From the NCBI RefSeq assembly GCF_932276165.1, contig NC_063994.1:3782001-3846000 (forward strand): a DNA stretch of 64,000 bases, given 5' to 3'. Below, one piece after another: positions 27,721-39,318 of this stretch. This DNA comes from Plutella xylostella. Its lineage: Eukaryota > Arthropoda > Insecta > Lepidoptera > Plutellidae. Made by a program: the position numbers and the translations under genes. Within the stretch, counting starts at the first letter, position 1, and each line of letters starts with the position of its first letter. The notes below the pieces were generated by a model. The model made no database searches. It saw nothing but the letters and a program-made list of their open reading frames with translations, and had not been told where the DNA came from.

Positions 27721-28532
27721 GTGGAGGTGCTTGCGTGCTCGCTGCGGGCGGCGCGGCGGAGATGCCTGCGGAGGCGCTCGCGGCGGGCGGCACGGCAAGA
27801 CGCTGCGGAGGTGTACTGTATGTCGTGGGTGGCGTGGCGATATGGCAGGGACACCTGGCAGGTGTGCCCGGGCCAATGGGGCGGACTCCGGCTGCTGCGG
27901 GCGCCGGCACGGGTCGGCCTCAGCGGAGGTGCAGTAGGAGACGCACGCTTTGGGATGACTGCGCGCCAGCGCTAACATAAGGACGCGACAGAGGCGCCTG
28001 CTGTTGGCGTGCCCGGGCCAAAATATGGTGCGCAGCGCTGTTCAGCGCAAACTTTTGATAACCATTTTTGTTTATTTTTATTACTTTAGTTTACTTTTGC
28101 CTATGATCTTATTGTTTAACCTTCTACATATTTTACAAATTTTTGATAAGTAGTTTTATTTTGTTTTAGGTTTTTGTGAAGAGGGGAGGAATGTGTATAA
28201 GTATATAGATATTAAGAAGTGTTGGTTAGTTGAAATTTTGTTGTTTACTTAAATATTTGTCTGGACAGGGTGTCATATTATTTCATTTATAACGTTATAA
28301 GTTTTCAGTTAAAGAATAGGGTGATGAATTGTTAAGTTGTTCTTAAGGGGTTTTATAAGTTTTATATTAAGTATGGGATAATGTTATTTTTGTTTTTTAT
28401 ACTCATTATTTAGGTGGGGAGGAATGTTGTATATTTATGGTTGCTGTCCGTTGGCATGGCAACGGTAGTCAATAAATGGTTGTCCTCTCACAAGCTGCGT
28501 TTATATTTGTTACAAAATGTGAATACCTAACA

Positions 28533-29195
28533 GTTACCTGCTTATATGGGAGCAACTGAGTTCTAAAGGCGTACATAGACCAGGGTGTCATGACAAGGAA
28601 TTAAAATCATCATCCAGACCCATCGATATCATAATACTTATGTCTATTTTGCTAACTAGCCGTATAATTTAGCTTCTCCATTGAAACTTTGTTGGTCACG
28701 TGACTTAGTATGGGGACTTGAATATTTTTTCAAGAAATTCAAATAGTCTCATGACAAAAGTTGTTTGAATAACCTTTAGAGTCACCCCCTTTTAGGTCAC
28801 AGCACACATAACCAGACGTTCAATAGCTCACGTGGCTCACGTCAAAAGAAAAAAAGGATATCCGTTTACGTTAAGTGGGTACCTACGCTTATGATTATGT
28901 ACCTACTGTGCTGTGAGTATGTGACCATAAATTTCCTAGTGGCCAATATTTAAATCCTTTGTCATCTGTCGCCTGCGTAGACCTTCAGAAATTATGGGAA
29001 CGGGAAGGCTTTAGTTGGTACATTAATATGGTAGGCCATGAATATGAAGAACAACTTCATTTTCAAATTCTAATATACTTTCAGTCAAAATGAAGGAAAT
29101 TAACTAATATATACCCAACCATTCCTTGGCTTCACTTGTAGTAGGTACTTTCTATTTTCATTCATTTACATAAGTTTAATTTGTCAAAAAAAGGT
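28533..29195. other. copy A sequence, no gene
   Basis: Matches copy B 33151-34350 minus B's insertions. Contains GGTCACGTGACTTAGTATGG near 28694, text shared with the ACAGGG MITE interior. Confidence 0.5.
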
Positions 29196-29912
29196 CGACT
29201 TTATTTTATTTTTATTTTATTTTATCGTATTCGGAAAACTTACAGCTATCTTAAACTAGTTTACATTTATATGATGCATCTAAGAGCCATTTAGTAGTTT
29301 TCGCATATGGTAGTAAATTATTACAAAAAGAAAAACAGTTATGGTAAGTCTAATTTACACATTTCGTAAAACTACGCAATTAGCAATTACAAGAATTAAA
29401 TTATGCTAACAGTGAGAATAAGAACTTATATTGTTATTTTAATAAAGAATACTAAAGCTAATCGTTTGTCTGGGAACCAAAGTACTCCGATGCCAAATTT
29501 CTTTTCAACGATAATAAACTACAGTTAAAAAAGTCAATCTCATTTGCAATAGCATTGAACTGTCTACTCACCCGTACAAAGAAACTATTTTGCCTATAGT
29601 TAGTGTTAGCTTTAGGTACGTGTAGTTGAAAACCAGTTCGACTTGATCTTGTAGGTACCTTCATCTTGACACACTCAAGCAACTCAGGAGAATCGATACT
29701 ACCATTGATGATCTTATGTAGGTAAGACAGGTCAGCTATCCGCCGCCGTAGTTGTAAAGGTAGCAAATGATGTCTTTTACAGCGAAGGTCATAACTTATG
29801 TCATAAATACCCGTTTTAAACTGTATATCTTAAAAATTTACGCTGGATAGATTCAATTCGATTTATGTAATAGTCATAACGTGGGTTCCATACTTCAGAA
29901 GCATATTCTAGG
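29196..29912 (-). mobile_element. 5'-truncated LINE fragment present only in copy A
   Basis: Copy B is uninterrupted here. The left edge is a (TTATTTTA)n run, the - strand tail, and GACTT flanks both sides. It holds the C-terminal reverse-transcriptase remnant at 29458-29766. Confidence 0.65.
29458..29766 (-). pseudogene. LINE ORF2 C-terminal remnant
   Basis: 102 codons: LPLQLRRRIADLSYLHKIIN ... NSFFVRVSRQFNAIANEIDF. This is the typical last domain of jockey/R1-like LINE proteins. No polymerase motifs remain. Confidence 0.6.
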
Positions 29913-30838
29913 ACTTATAACCTATTATTTTTCGAAATCGCCTTTTTCTACGTTCGTACGGGTTTAAGTTATATCGTTAGGATTTCCCGGGCAACAGTGA
30001 GTACATAGCAACTTCCTATGTTTCGTACCAACCTCCAACGCTAAATAAAAGAACCGGAAGTCGGCGCGCCAAGATGGCGGTGCCATCACAGGGTCATTTC
30101 CGGCGCTTGTCGCCTGAAAATGGCGCCTGTACAATTCCCTCATTACTCGGGAATATCGTTAGTAGGGAAATTACACTTGCATAATATGGTTTTACCTAGT
30201 TTCACTACAAACCTATAAAGGTAACATGAACTTTCCTATAGGTACCTATAGGTTACTATTTTAGACATGCACTCTCACCACGGTGACAAATACTAGCTAG
30301 ACTAGCCGAAGTAGAAGACCATTTATGTACATACCTACCTACCCGTATCATAATTATGGCGTAAGTATAAGATAAAGTTCAATAACAGATTCCATTACAA
30401 CTGTCTACGAACACAAACATTTGTTCTAAGGAGATCCACTATTAATTGTAACTGTATTTGTTTAGGCACTAAAATATAATATCTTGTATACTTGCATATA
30501 CAGTAAGTAGGTCTAGGAACTTTGTAGTTCTCTTACGGCGAGAATGTTGGTAGTTATGCACGACTACACTAGAGGAGAGAGACAATTTTCTGTTACAAAT
30601 GTACGTATCTAGTAAGTATCAACCTTCACATTAAGGATACGAAAAGTTTTAACCTTAATTTACAATACCTACATGATAGGTACGAAATAGGAGTATTTAA
30701 CTGAGATAAGCCAAATTTTCACTTTCAAACTACAATTTAGTAAAGGTTCATGTAACCCTAGTGCCTTTAGTTGACCTTCAAATTAATAAAGGTCTGGGGT
30801 TACTTTAGCTTAACGTCATAGAGTCATGCTATATTTTA

Positions 30839-30922
30839 TACAGGGGGTTGCAAAAAGGGTATACTAAGGCTTAGATATACCATACTGTTTCGGCTTAGTA
30901 TACCCTTTTTGCAACATCCTGT
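30839..30922. mobile_element. short MITE, ACAGGG-GTTGCAAAAAGGG family
   Basis: Ends ACAGGGGGTTGCAAAAAGGG and CCCTTTTTGCAACATCCTGT. An internally deleted family member, present only in copy A. Confidence 0.75.
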
Positions 30923-31149
30923 AAATAAATGGGTACTTATAAAATTCCTCTGAGCTGAATCTCCGTTTCAAAAGCGTTGCTCATCAGTTCCAACCATCCA
31001 TTGTTATACAATTTTCAGGTTGAACCTTTGAAAACAATACTTGCAACATGGCCCGTGTAACAAATTATGTGAATTTCGTTTTGGTATAACTTAAAAAGTT
31101 CTTACGTATCGTAAAAATGTGTATGGTTATGTTTTTCTAGTTCAGACCT

Positions 31150-31289
31150 GAAGGGCTAGCACGGGGCGCAATTAAGACGTGACAAAAGTTCTCCGTCGTG
31201 CTCGGTGCTCGCTCTTGAGGCTAAGCGATGTGAGTGAGCGCGATGTAAAACTTTTGTCACGTCTTAATTGCGCCCCGTGCTAGCCCTTC
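31150..31289. mobile_element. MITE with perfect 41-bp TIRs, copy A orientation
   Basis: 31150-31190 and 31249-31289 are exact reverse complements (GAAGGGCTAGCACGGGGCGC...). The 58-bp centre reads CTCCGTCGTGCTCGG ... GCGATGTAAAA. The counterpart in copy B has the centre inverted. Confidence 0.85.
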
Positions 31290-33320
31290 TGACTGTACTT
31301 ATTACCTATATGTATAAAGTCCTGAAAACGGAAGTACGGTCTGTAACTAACTAACGTTACAGACCGTATTTAATCGATTAGGTATATTTATTTAAGAACA
31401 AATCCGTTAAAAAGCCATACCCAAACGGTATTTTATTTTTAAAATGTATGTTAATCTAAGTAAATAACTCAATATCATGTACTTACCTACCTACTTAATA
31501 CAAGTTAGATCGATCGTGTAGCTAAAATGCTGTTATAATTTATGGCATTATCGCCTTTATGAAACAATTTAGCTCATTTTTAAATATGAAAAACTATTTT
31601 CAGAAATGAAACTCAAAAAAACTCGAATAATAATAAGTAGGTATGTATCTAGAATTTTAAGTCTATAATTTTCATGGTAAGACGGCCTGATTGGGTTTAT
31701 TAGATTTTAATTTAAAAAAAATGTTAAAAAAGGAACCCTCTTTAAAAGATGAATCAACAATCCGAAACAGATTTTTCTTTTGTTTATTTACCTATGACTG
31801 TTATAAGTTCTTCAGATATTTTATCATGAAGGCCAGTTAATAACAAAATTCACTGCCAAAGTGTAACTATGTATTTCTGTCTCAGAAGTTATCGATAATT
31901 CATTTTAAAAAATATTTACAGAGCAAACTAAACAGTAAGACCCGGTGTTAGAAGGGCTGACCTATGTACGACAGTAGACAATTGTTTTTTGACTGATGTG
32001 TTCTGTAAGCATGGAAATTATATGCTGATGAACCTGAACATTTTTAATGTATTCCGTATGGTAGAGATTACGAAATTAACCTTATATTTCCATAATTTAG
32101 GAAGCTGCCTACCAGATATTTTATTTTGTTTGTACCTGCATATTTTAAAGGAATAGTTTATTTAAAAGACTTCAACTTTAAGACAAAATAAAAATATACT
32201 TACTAATTATTTTTAAATTTAGTAGATATGTTATTCTGATGTGATTTTTTCTTGCCATGTTTATTTTTATAAAATGTTACTTTTTAAGAAACTTTCAAAG
32301 TGTCATCAATTATTTTTTCTATGCATAGTTTTAAAAAATACCACTGCTTGATCGTGGCTTATTTTGTAATACTCATTTGTGCAATTGTAATTATTATGTA
32401 CCTAAGTTTTTTTATATTTATGAGTAAGTAGGTACCTATTACAGTATGAAAATGTTCGTAACTTTAAAGTAGAATTATTATCCTTTGAACTTGAAACATA
32501 GTTTACCGACATAGGAAACCGTTAGTACGGATATACGGATAAGTAACTCAAAATCTGTTTTATTTTCATCTGTTAACTGCGTAATTTTTTTGCTATCATG
32601 TTTAAATTACAACCATAGGTACATACTTGTCGGCTGTCGGACATTTTCATGTCAGAATAGGCATAGACTATCCAATGCAGTGTAATTATTTTTACAATAA
32701 GTAAATCAAAAGTAATTATTTCAAATAATTACAAGTAGTTTTTAAAACATTCGTTTGTGCCCTCAAAAATCAGTATTACAATACCTTGAGGAATATAATT
32801 ACTATGTTGTTTTAAATATTTGCAGTGCCATATACAGTCTTAAAATACCTCACTCACACACTTTATTTTCTAGTAAAATTATTTTGAACTAAACTCTCTC
32901 TTCATTAAATTTAGGCATGTGTACAAAAAACCTTAATTGTTTGAATGATCTGATATCCAACAATACATACTATAATTTGTGTAGCATTAATTATGACGCT
33001 TACATTCTTTGTTAGCTAGTATTATGTAATGCATGTTATATGTATGATAATGATAAGAAAAATAAAGGTAATTTATTATTAAAACTTCTATTATTTACTA
33101 AATCTAATCCATGATCCCCTTTTAAATGTTTACTGTTATTTAGGATTAGGTACCTGCTTATATGGGAGCAACTGAGTTCTAAAGGCGTACATAGACCAGG
33201 GTGTCATGACAAGGAATTAAAATCCTCATCCAGACCCATCGATATCATAATACTTATGTCTAATTTGCAAACTAGCCGTATAATTTAGCTTCTCCATTGA
33301 AACTTTGTTGGTCACGTGAC

Positions 33321-33475
33321 TAAGGCCGAGTTTTTTGATCCGTGGTCAACTTTAACCATTAGTCAAGTCACTTGTCAAACATGACAGCTCCATCCGAATT
33401 TTGTTGGATTTTAACTAATGGTAGCCATTTTTGACCAATGGTTGAGTTAACTAGGGATCAAAAAACTGGCCCTTA
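33321..33475. mobile_element. MITE with TAAGG(G/C)C(C/G)AG ends, only in copy B
   Basis: Ends TAAGGCCGAGTTTTTTGATC and GATCAAAAAACTGGCCCTTA. The empty site in copy A is GTGACTTAGTATGG at 28692-28705. A 3-bp TTA/TAA target fits PIF/Harbinger-like elements. Confidence 0.75.
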
Positions 33476-33700
33476 GTATGGGGACTTGAATATTTTTTCA
33501 CGAAATTCAAATAGTCTTATGACAAAAGTTGTTTGAATAACCTTCAGTGTCACCCCCTTTTGTTTAAAGGTCACAGCACACATAACCAGACGTTCAATAA
33601 CTCACGTGGCTCACGTCAAAAGAAAAAAAGGCGATCCGTTTACGTTAAGTAGGTACCTACGCTTATGATTATGTACCTACTGTGCTGTGAGTATGTGACC

Positions 33701-34079
33701 AACCAACTGCCTCTGTGGTCTAGTGGTAGAAGCTTCGCTTCATGACCCAGAGGTCCCGGGTTCGATTCCCGGGTAGGACCATCAATTTGTGTTTCTAAAT
33801 TGTGGTTCTAAGTTTGGTTAGGACACAGAAGGCTGATCACCTGATGTCCGAAATAGTGAAACGATCCATGCTGTCGGATGGGCATGTAAAGCAGTCGGTC
33901 CTGCGCCTAGCTCTCTCCAGTCGTGTCGGTCAATCCGTCCCATTGGGTTATAAGAGTGATGGAACAGAGAGTGCTCCTGTGTACTGCGCACACACTTGGG
34001 CACTATAATCTACTCCTGCGTAGATGGCTGATCTCAAATGAGATTGGCCGCCGTGGTCGAAATTCGGCTAGGAGGACAT
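33701..34079 (+). mobile_element. tRNA-headed SINE, only in copy B
   Basis: TATGTGACC flanks both sides (33692-33700, 34080-34088), and copy A has the single site. The head GTGGTCTAGTGGTAGAAG and GGGTTCGATTCCCGGG gives A and B boxes; the body is unlike the SINE at 5291. The tRNA-like head has no matching acceptor stem, so it is not a tRNA gene. Confidence 0.85.
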
Positions 34080-35227
34080 TATGTGACCATAAATTTCCTA
34101 GTGGCCAATATTTAAATCCTTTGTCATCTGTCGTCCCGTACTGCGTAGACCTTCAGCAATTATGGGAACGGGAAGGCTTTAGTTGGTACTTATTATGCTT
34201 ATGGTAGGCCATGGATATGAATAACAGCTTCATTTTCAAATTCTATTTTTTTTTCAGACAAAATGAAGGAAATTAACTAATTTATACCCACGTTTCCTTG
34301 GCTTTCTATTTTCATTCATTTGCATAAGTTTAATTTGTAAAAAAAAGGTCGACTTTTAACCTATTAAGTATCTTTTGAATTCGCATTTTTCTACGTTCGT
34401 GCGGGTTTAACTTATTTCCCAGGCAACAGTGAATACATAGCAACATCCTATGTTTCGTACCAACCTCCAACGCTAAATAAAAGAACCGGAAGTCGGCGCG
34501 CCAAGATGGCGGTGCCATCACAGGGTCATTTCCGGCGCTTGTCGCCTGAAAATGGCGTCTGTACAATTCCCTCATTACTCGGGAATATCGTTAGTAGAGA
34601 AATTACACTTGCATAATATGGTTTTAGCTAGTTTTACTACAAACCTATAAAGGTAATAGGTATCTACCTATAGGAAAGTTCATGTTACTATTTTAGACAT
34701 GCACTCTTACCACGGTGACAAATACTAGCTAGACTAGCCGAAGAAGAAGACCATTTATGTACCTACCTACCTACCCGTATCATAATTATGGCGTAAGTAT
34801 AAGATAAAGTTCAATAACAGATTCCATTACAACTGTCTACGAACACAAACATTTGTTCTAAGGAGATCCACTATTAATTGTAACTGTATTTGTTTAGGCA
34901 CTAAAATATAATATCTTGTATACTTGCATACACAGTAAGTAGGTCTAGGAACTTTGTAGTTCTCTTACGGCGAGAATGTTGGTAGTTATGCGCGACAAGA
35001 CTTGAGGAGAGAGACCATTTTTTGTTACAAATGTAGGTACGTATCTAGTAAGTATCAACCTTCACATTAAGGATACGAAAAGTTTTAACCTTAATTCACA
35101 ATACATGATAGGTACGAAATAGGAGTATTTAACTGAGATAAGCCAAATTTTCACTTTCAAACTACAATTTAGTAAAGGTTCATGTAACCCTACTGCCTTT
35201 AGTTGACCTTCAAATTAATAAAGGTCA

Positions 35228-35360
35228 GAATGGCTAGTACGGGGCGCATTTAAGACGTGACAAGAGTTTTGCATCGCGCTCACTCACATCGCGCAGCCTC
35301 AAGAGCGAGCGCGACGGAGAACTTTTGTCACGTCTTAATTGCGCCCCGTGCTAGCCCTTC
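35228..35360. mobile_element. MITE, copy B counterpart with inverted centre
   Basis: The right arm 35320-35360 is identical to copy A's. The left arm 35228-35268 has several changes. The centre 35269-35319 is the reverse complement of copy A's centre, with small deletions. Confidence 0.85.
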
Positions 35361-35544
35361 TGACTGCACTTATTACCTATATAAAGTAAAATTATAAAGT
35401 CCTGAAAACGGAAGTGGATTCTAACTAATTGTTACAGACCGTATTTAATCGATTAGGTATATTTATTTAAGTATAAATCCGTTAAAAAGCCATACCCAAA
35501 CGGTATTTTATTTTTAATATGTATTTTAATGTAAGTAAATAACT

Positions 35545-35935
35545 GATCATGATAAAAAGTCTTAGCAAAATCGCACTCTTTAATGTCATGACTTTATAGT
35601 TGGACTGTACCAGCTGTAGGTACCTACCTGCAATTAAAATTGTAAGGAACAATTAAATTTGTTGTTTTAACTACGGCCTTCGTTACACGATACGAACGAA
35701 CTTTATACTTATACTTCACATTATACATATATCTAAGTAGATAGGTACGTACTCTATGTACTTATTTGTTTTAATGAGAGACGAAACCTCGCGTCTAATT
35801 ATATTTAGGTACTTACCATCTAAATAATTTAGTCTAGGTAGGTACCTTATAATATTTACATCATAATCTTTTTATAAATAGTCGTTTTAATGACAAGCAT
35901 CAACCCTCATTGAGAGTCAAAACTGGGACCCTCAG
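35545..35935. other. AT-rich unique sequence, no gene seen
   Basis: Rich in GTAGGTACCTAC-like short repeats. Nothing recognisable on either strand. Confidence 0.4.
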
Positions 35936-36196
35936 TGCGTAATTCACTGTACTTAGATAAATAAATATGTGGGGACATCTCACACACGGTCATCCGACCC
36001 CAAGCTAGGCAGAACCTATATTATGGGTGTCGGACAGCTGATATGTCTACATAAATACATAGATAGATACATACTAAATATAAATATAAACACCCAAGAC
36101 CCGAGCACAAATATCTGCCCCAGCCGGGAATCGACCCCTGGCCGGGACCTTCGGCATAGCAGTCAGGGTCACTAACCACTACACCACACCATCTAG
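35936..36196 (-). mobile_element. diverged tRNA-headed SINE
   Basis: The reverse complement reads GGCTAGATGGTGTGGTGTAG, GGGGTCGATTCCCGGC and CTTGGGTGTTTATATTTATA. It resembles the family at 5291 in the head but has a different body. Confidence 0.65.
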
Positions 36197-36434
36197 CCGA
36201 TAGATATCCTCACCACTACGGCACCGCTTTGGCTAGATGGAAAGATAGAACGATTTCTCTATTTACATGCTTTCCGTAGCGAACCTCAATCTTTTGCGGA
36301 TTAGGTATCTACCCGGTAGGGCTAATCTGCCTGATATAGACTCAGAAAATTAAAAGTTTCACTCACAAAATTCGAACATCAAATGGCCCGATTATTGTTT
36401 AACATTAATTTTAAGTTTAACATAATATTTATAT

Positions 36435-36775
36435 AAACTGAAGGTCACTCAGCGAGCTATGGAAAGAGCTATGCTTGGAGTCTCTTTGAAAGATCGCATC
36501 CGGAACGAAGTAATCCGACAGAGAACTATAGTCACCGACATAGCTCACCGAGTTAGTAAGCTTATGTGGCAGTGGGCTGGTCACATCTGTCAAAGAACCG
36601 ATGACCGATGGGGTAAACGTGTTCTGGAGTGGAGGCCGCGACTAGGCAAACGTAGTGTGGGACGCCCTCCGGCTAGATGGGGTGACGACTTGCGAAAGGT
36701 GGGTGGATATGATTGGAGAGGCCTACGTCCAGCAGTGGACTGCTATAGGCTGATGATGATGATGACAATATGTAT
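36435..36775 (+). pseudogene. RTE-type LINE C-terminal fragment with tail
   Basis: Encodes MERAMLGVSLKDRIRNEVIR ... QWAGHICQRTDDRWGKRVLE ... WGDDLRKV, closely like the end of the RTE ORF at 59266, but frame-broken near the end. Finishes with AGCAGTGGACTGCTATAGGC and TGATGATGATGATG. Confidence 0.75.
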
Positions 36776-36879
36776 AATATTGCAGACGGCGGCATTAACC
36801 TAAGTAGTTTTTTTCAGTTTAGGGGTAATTTGGCCCTATGTAACTTGGCCACTTTAACTTTGTCATTGCTCTTGAATTT

Positions 36880-37119
36880 ATGAGTATTCGAGATTTGAGA
36901 GGTGCCAAGTTTAATCTATTTCAGTACTTTAACGATTATCCGGAGGACACAGAGCGGTTAGTAATAAGCGACTCTTTAGCCGAAGATGACGAAGATCCCC
37001 GTTTCGAAGCCTGGCCGGGACCGATTATTGTTTACCTACTTAATATAAATTTGGATGGGCTTGGATATTATGCAGGCGCAAGTATTTTTCATTCTAAGTT
37101 AAAAGTTATAGGTACATAA
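36880..37119 (+). other. 79-codon open frame of unknown nature
   Basis: Reads MSIRDLRGAKFNLFQYFNDY then an acidic stretch (DSLAEDDEDPRFEAWPG). The acidic N-terminal style is reminiscent of transposase N termini, but nothing decisive is seen, and there is no splice context. Confidence 0.2.
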
Positions 37120-37333
37120 TAGTTATAAAAAAACTTCATCTTAGTTGAATCAAAGTAGGTTTTTTATATTTACTTACCTATATCAGTACTATTTTAAAGT
37201 ACCTACAGTAAATATGAAGATGTTATGCGATGTGAACAATGATGAAACGTTATTTGTAAAACATTCTTCTTCGCATTTTCTCAGTAATTTCCTCTGGGAT
37301 GTATCTAACATGCGGTTTTCCCGTGTTGTGTTA

Positions 37334-37362
37334 CGCCGTCGCCGCCGCCGCCGCCGCCGTGG
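37334..37362. repeat. (CGC)n trinucleotide run
   Basis: About nine CGC/CGT units, producing poly-Arg frames on both strands. Confidence 0.8.
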
Positions 37363-37389
37363 TTGTCTGTTTGTTAACTTTGTGTCTTT

Positions 37390-39066
37390 TTGAATGTCAT
37401 AATCACGATGCCAAGAACTATGTTGTAAACTTGTTAACTCATGAATATCCAAAGAAAAATATTTTATAATTAATTATATCTAAGCAAGTACAATTAAATC
37501 TATCATGAAATTCATGAATATTATAATATTTTACGTCACTTTACTTTAAATCAATCAGGGATTTTAGTGAAATTAAGCATAACATTCAAAACAGTCAGAT
37601 CGTGTGGGGTAGGCGGTGGTACGTGGCTGCACGTAATTAGCCGGTGCTACATAAATAAATTTCAATTTTCAGCAAAAAAATCCATTTTTGACAAATTTAA
37701 AATTATTGTTTTCCTTTTGCTTCTTCAGGAATCAGGAAACATTAGGAATGCATTTTTAGTTCGGGAGTTATAGAATAATTTACTTTTACGCGAATTTCCA
37801 AAAGTCGTAGAACAAAAGTGATTTAGCATTTTTCAGGCACACGAATCCCTCTTTCAGCTTACTGTAGGTAAGTACTACTTTTCAACAACCTGTATAATAA
37901 GTTCAGAGGTGCAGAATAGGAATTCGGTTGTTTGATATAATTTACCCAAAACATTAACTCGAAACTCTTGATAATATTATGCAATAAATATAACTTGATC
38001 GCGTTATTTAAAATTTTCTGCTGAAAGATTCATAACTATTTTGGTTGTCATGTAAAATATGAACGTTCTTTAAATATTCATCATCAGCTAACATAAAATA
38101 TAACATATGTAAGAAATGAAAAGAATGACACTATAGTTAATATTGCGGTACATTCTTTCTAAATACTTACACAAATACAGCCAATTATTGGTTTAATATA
38201 TAAATTATTATACATACTTAATTGGATTAATAAATAAATTGTTATTATAAATTATGGTCATACGTAATCAGCTGATTCCATATCAACATGTGTATATTCA
38301 TCATCAGCTAACATATAACATATGTATCCAGCGGCGGGTTAGGAAGAATAGGTTCTTATTAAATGTTACTTATTAGAATGATTATGAACGTAATAAAAAA
38401 CAAATATTTTTTAATTAAATTACTATCAGTATACCCACTTTAGGTCCTGTGCCGAATGGAATACTTATTGCATTTCTAGACGTGAAAAAATCAATTCGAT
38501 TAGATACAGAGTCAAGACAAACAATACTTACATAGATACAGTGTACACAATCCCAGCCATGCTATGTCGAAACTCTAAGCAATCGCTTTGTAAAATAACG
38601 TCGTGACATTAGCAACAACGAATCGCTGTAAAGCTAATTTTGTACAGGTAATGCATTAAATTAGGTACCAACAAATAGTTTATGAAAACATTTCGAAGGT
38701 CAATCAATAAGTTAGTAAATATTGGCGCATTGTGTGCAATTATACTCGTCGGTCTGTATTGCGACTTTCAAATTTTCTTCGAATAGTAAATAGGTATTTT
38801 AGATTGTTCCTATATGTATTTGTATTGTATTCGATAATTTCCGAAGATAACGGAGACAAAAAAAACAACTGCTGTTTCATAGTAGACCTGAATTTAACAA
38901 CCGGTGTTGCATTTTTCGCGATTTCAGAGTTTCAGACATTCCGTCGGGTTGTAAAATCAAATTCCCTACATTTAAATAGTAACTAAGTACATGTATGACA
39001 TGGCAATTGTACCCCTCGGGATCTAAGTGGGAAAAATGCGATCGCTCACAGGTGACTTATCTTAAC
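37390..39066. other. AT-rich intergenic sequence, no gene seen
   Basis: A MITE-like edge (GTAGAACAAAAGTGATTTAGC) lies near 37807. CATCATCAGCTAACATA occurs twice (38088, 38298). No protein-like pattern recognised. Confidence 0.4.
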
Positions 39067-39067
39067 T

Positions 39068-39318
39068 ATATATATCCTAATCCTAATCCTAACTAATCCT
39101 AATCCTAACTAATATTATAAATGCGAAAGTAACTGTCTGTCTGTCTTTCTGTCTGTCTGTCTGTTACTCTTTCACACCAAAACTACTGAACTGATTTGAA
39201 TTAAATTTGGTATACATACGGTCTAGATCCTGGGAAAGAACATAGGCTACTTTTTATCCCGGAATTCCTACGGGAAAACTTTTTAAGGCGAAGCGAAGCG
39301 CGCGGGACCAGCTAGTAT
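39068..39318 (-). mobile_element. short RTE-type tail element
   Basis: A CCTAAT-type microsatellite at 39068-39113, then AATGCGAAAGTAACTGTCTG to GCGAAGCGCGCGGGACCAGC. Reverse orientation of the copies at 13235 and 47619. Confidence 0.75.

Larger units (their letters stand above)
26858..28532 (+). mobile_element. small LTR-type retroelement with gag remnant
   Basis: Flanked by GTTAC on both sides (26853-26857, 28533-28537); copy B has the uninterrupted site near 33144-33155. The right end is LTR-like: purine tract GGTGGGGAGGAA, then TGTTG at 28425, AATAAA at 28471, and ...ACCTAACA at 28532. A second purine tract GAGGGGAGGAA precedes 28192, so the LTR may be 108 or 341 bp. The left end keeps only the last 27 bp of that LTR, preceded by an inverted copy of the same bases, then GTGGCGACG as a possible primer-binding site at 26901. 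No polymerase, so non-autonomous. It is an old genomic copy. Confidence 0.7.
25169..31467. repeat. segmental duplication copy A
   Basis: Starts CTCAATATCATGTACTTACC and ends AAGTAAATAA, where copy B begins at once. It aligns along its length to 31468-35544 with small substitutions and indels, apart from insertions of an LTR-type element (26858-28532), a LINE piece (29196-29912) and extra sequence with a MITE (about 30800-31145). No host gene is visible inside. Confidence 0.9.
31468..35544. repeat. segmental duplication copy B
   Basis: Head-to-tail neighbour of copy A. It lacks A's large insertions but has its own: a MITE at 33321-33475 and a SINE at 33701-34079. No host gene is visible inside. 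Confidence 0.9.

Noticed and set aside
27006..27980. Arg/Pro-rich proteins of up to 282 residues on both strands
   Set aside because: All come from the GC-rich 36-bp array. Several frames are open at once, composition is extreme and no domain is visible.
33712..33785. A possible tRNA gene with CAT-like anticodon loop
   Set aside because: The acceptor stem does not pair, a long SINE body follows, and a 9-bp target duplication encloses the whole.
39068..39115. CCTAAT repeats resembling insect telomere sequence
   Set aside because: The insect telomere unit is TTAGG; this is a six-base TTAGGA-type run and serves as the microsatellite tail of an RTE-type element.
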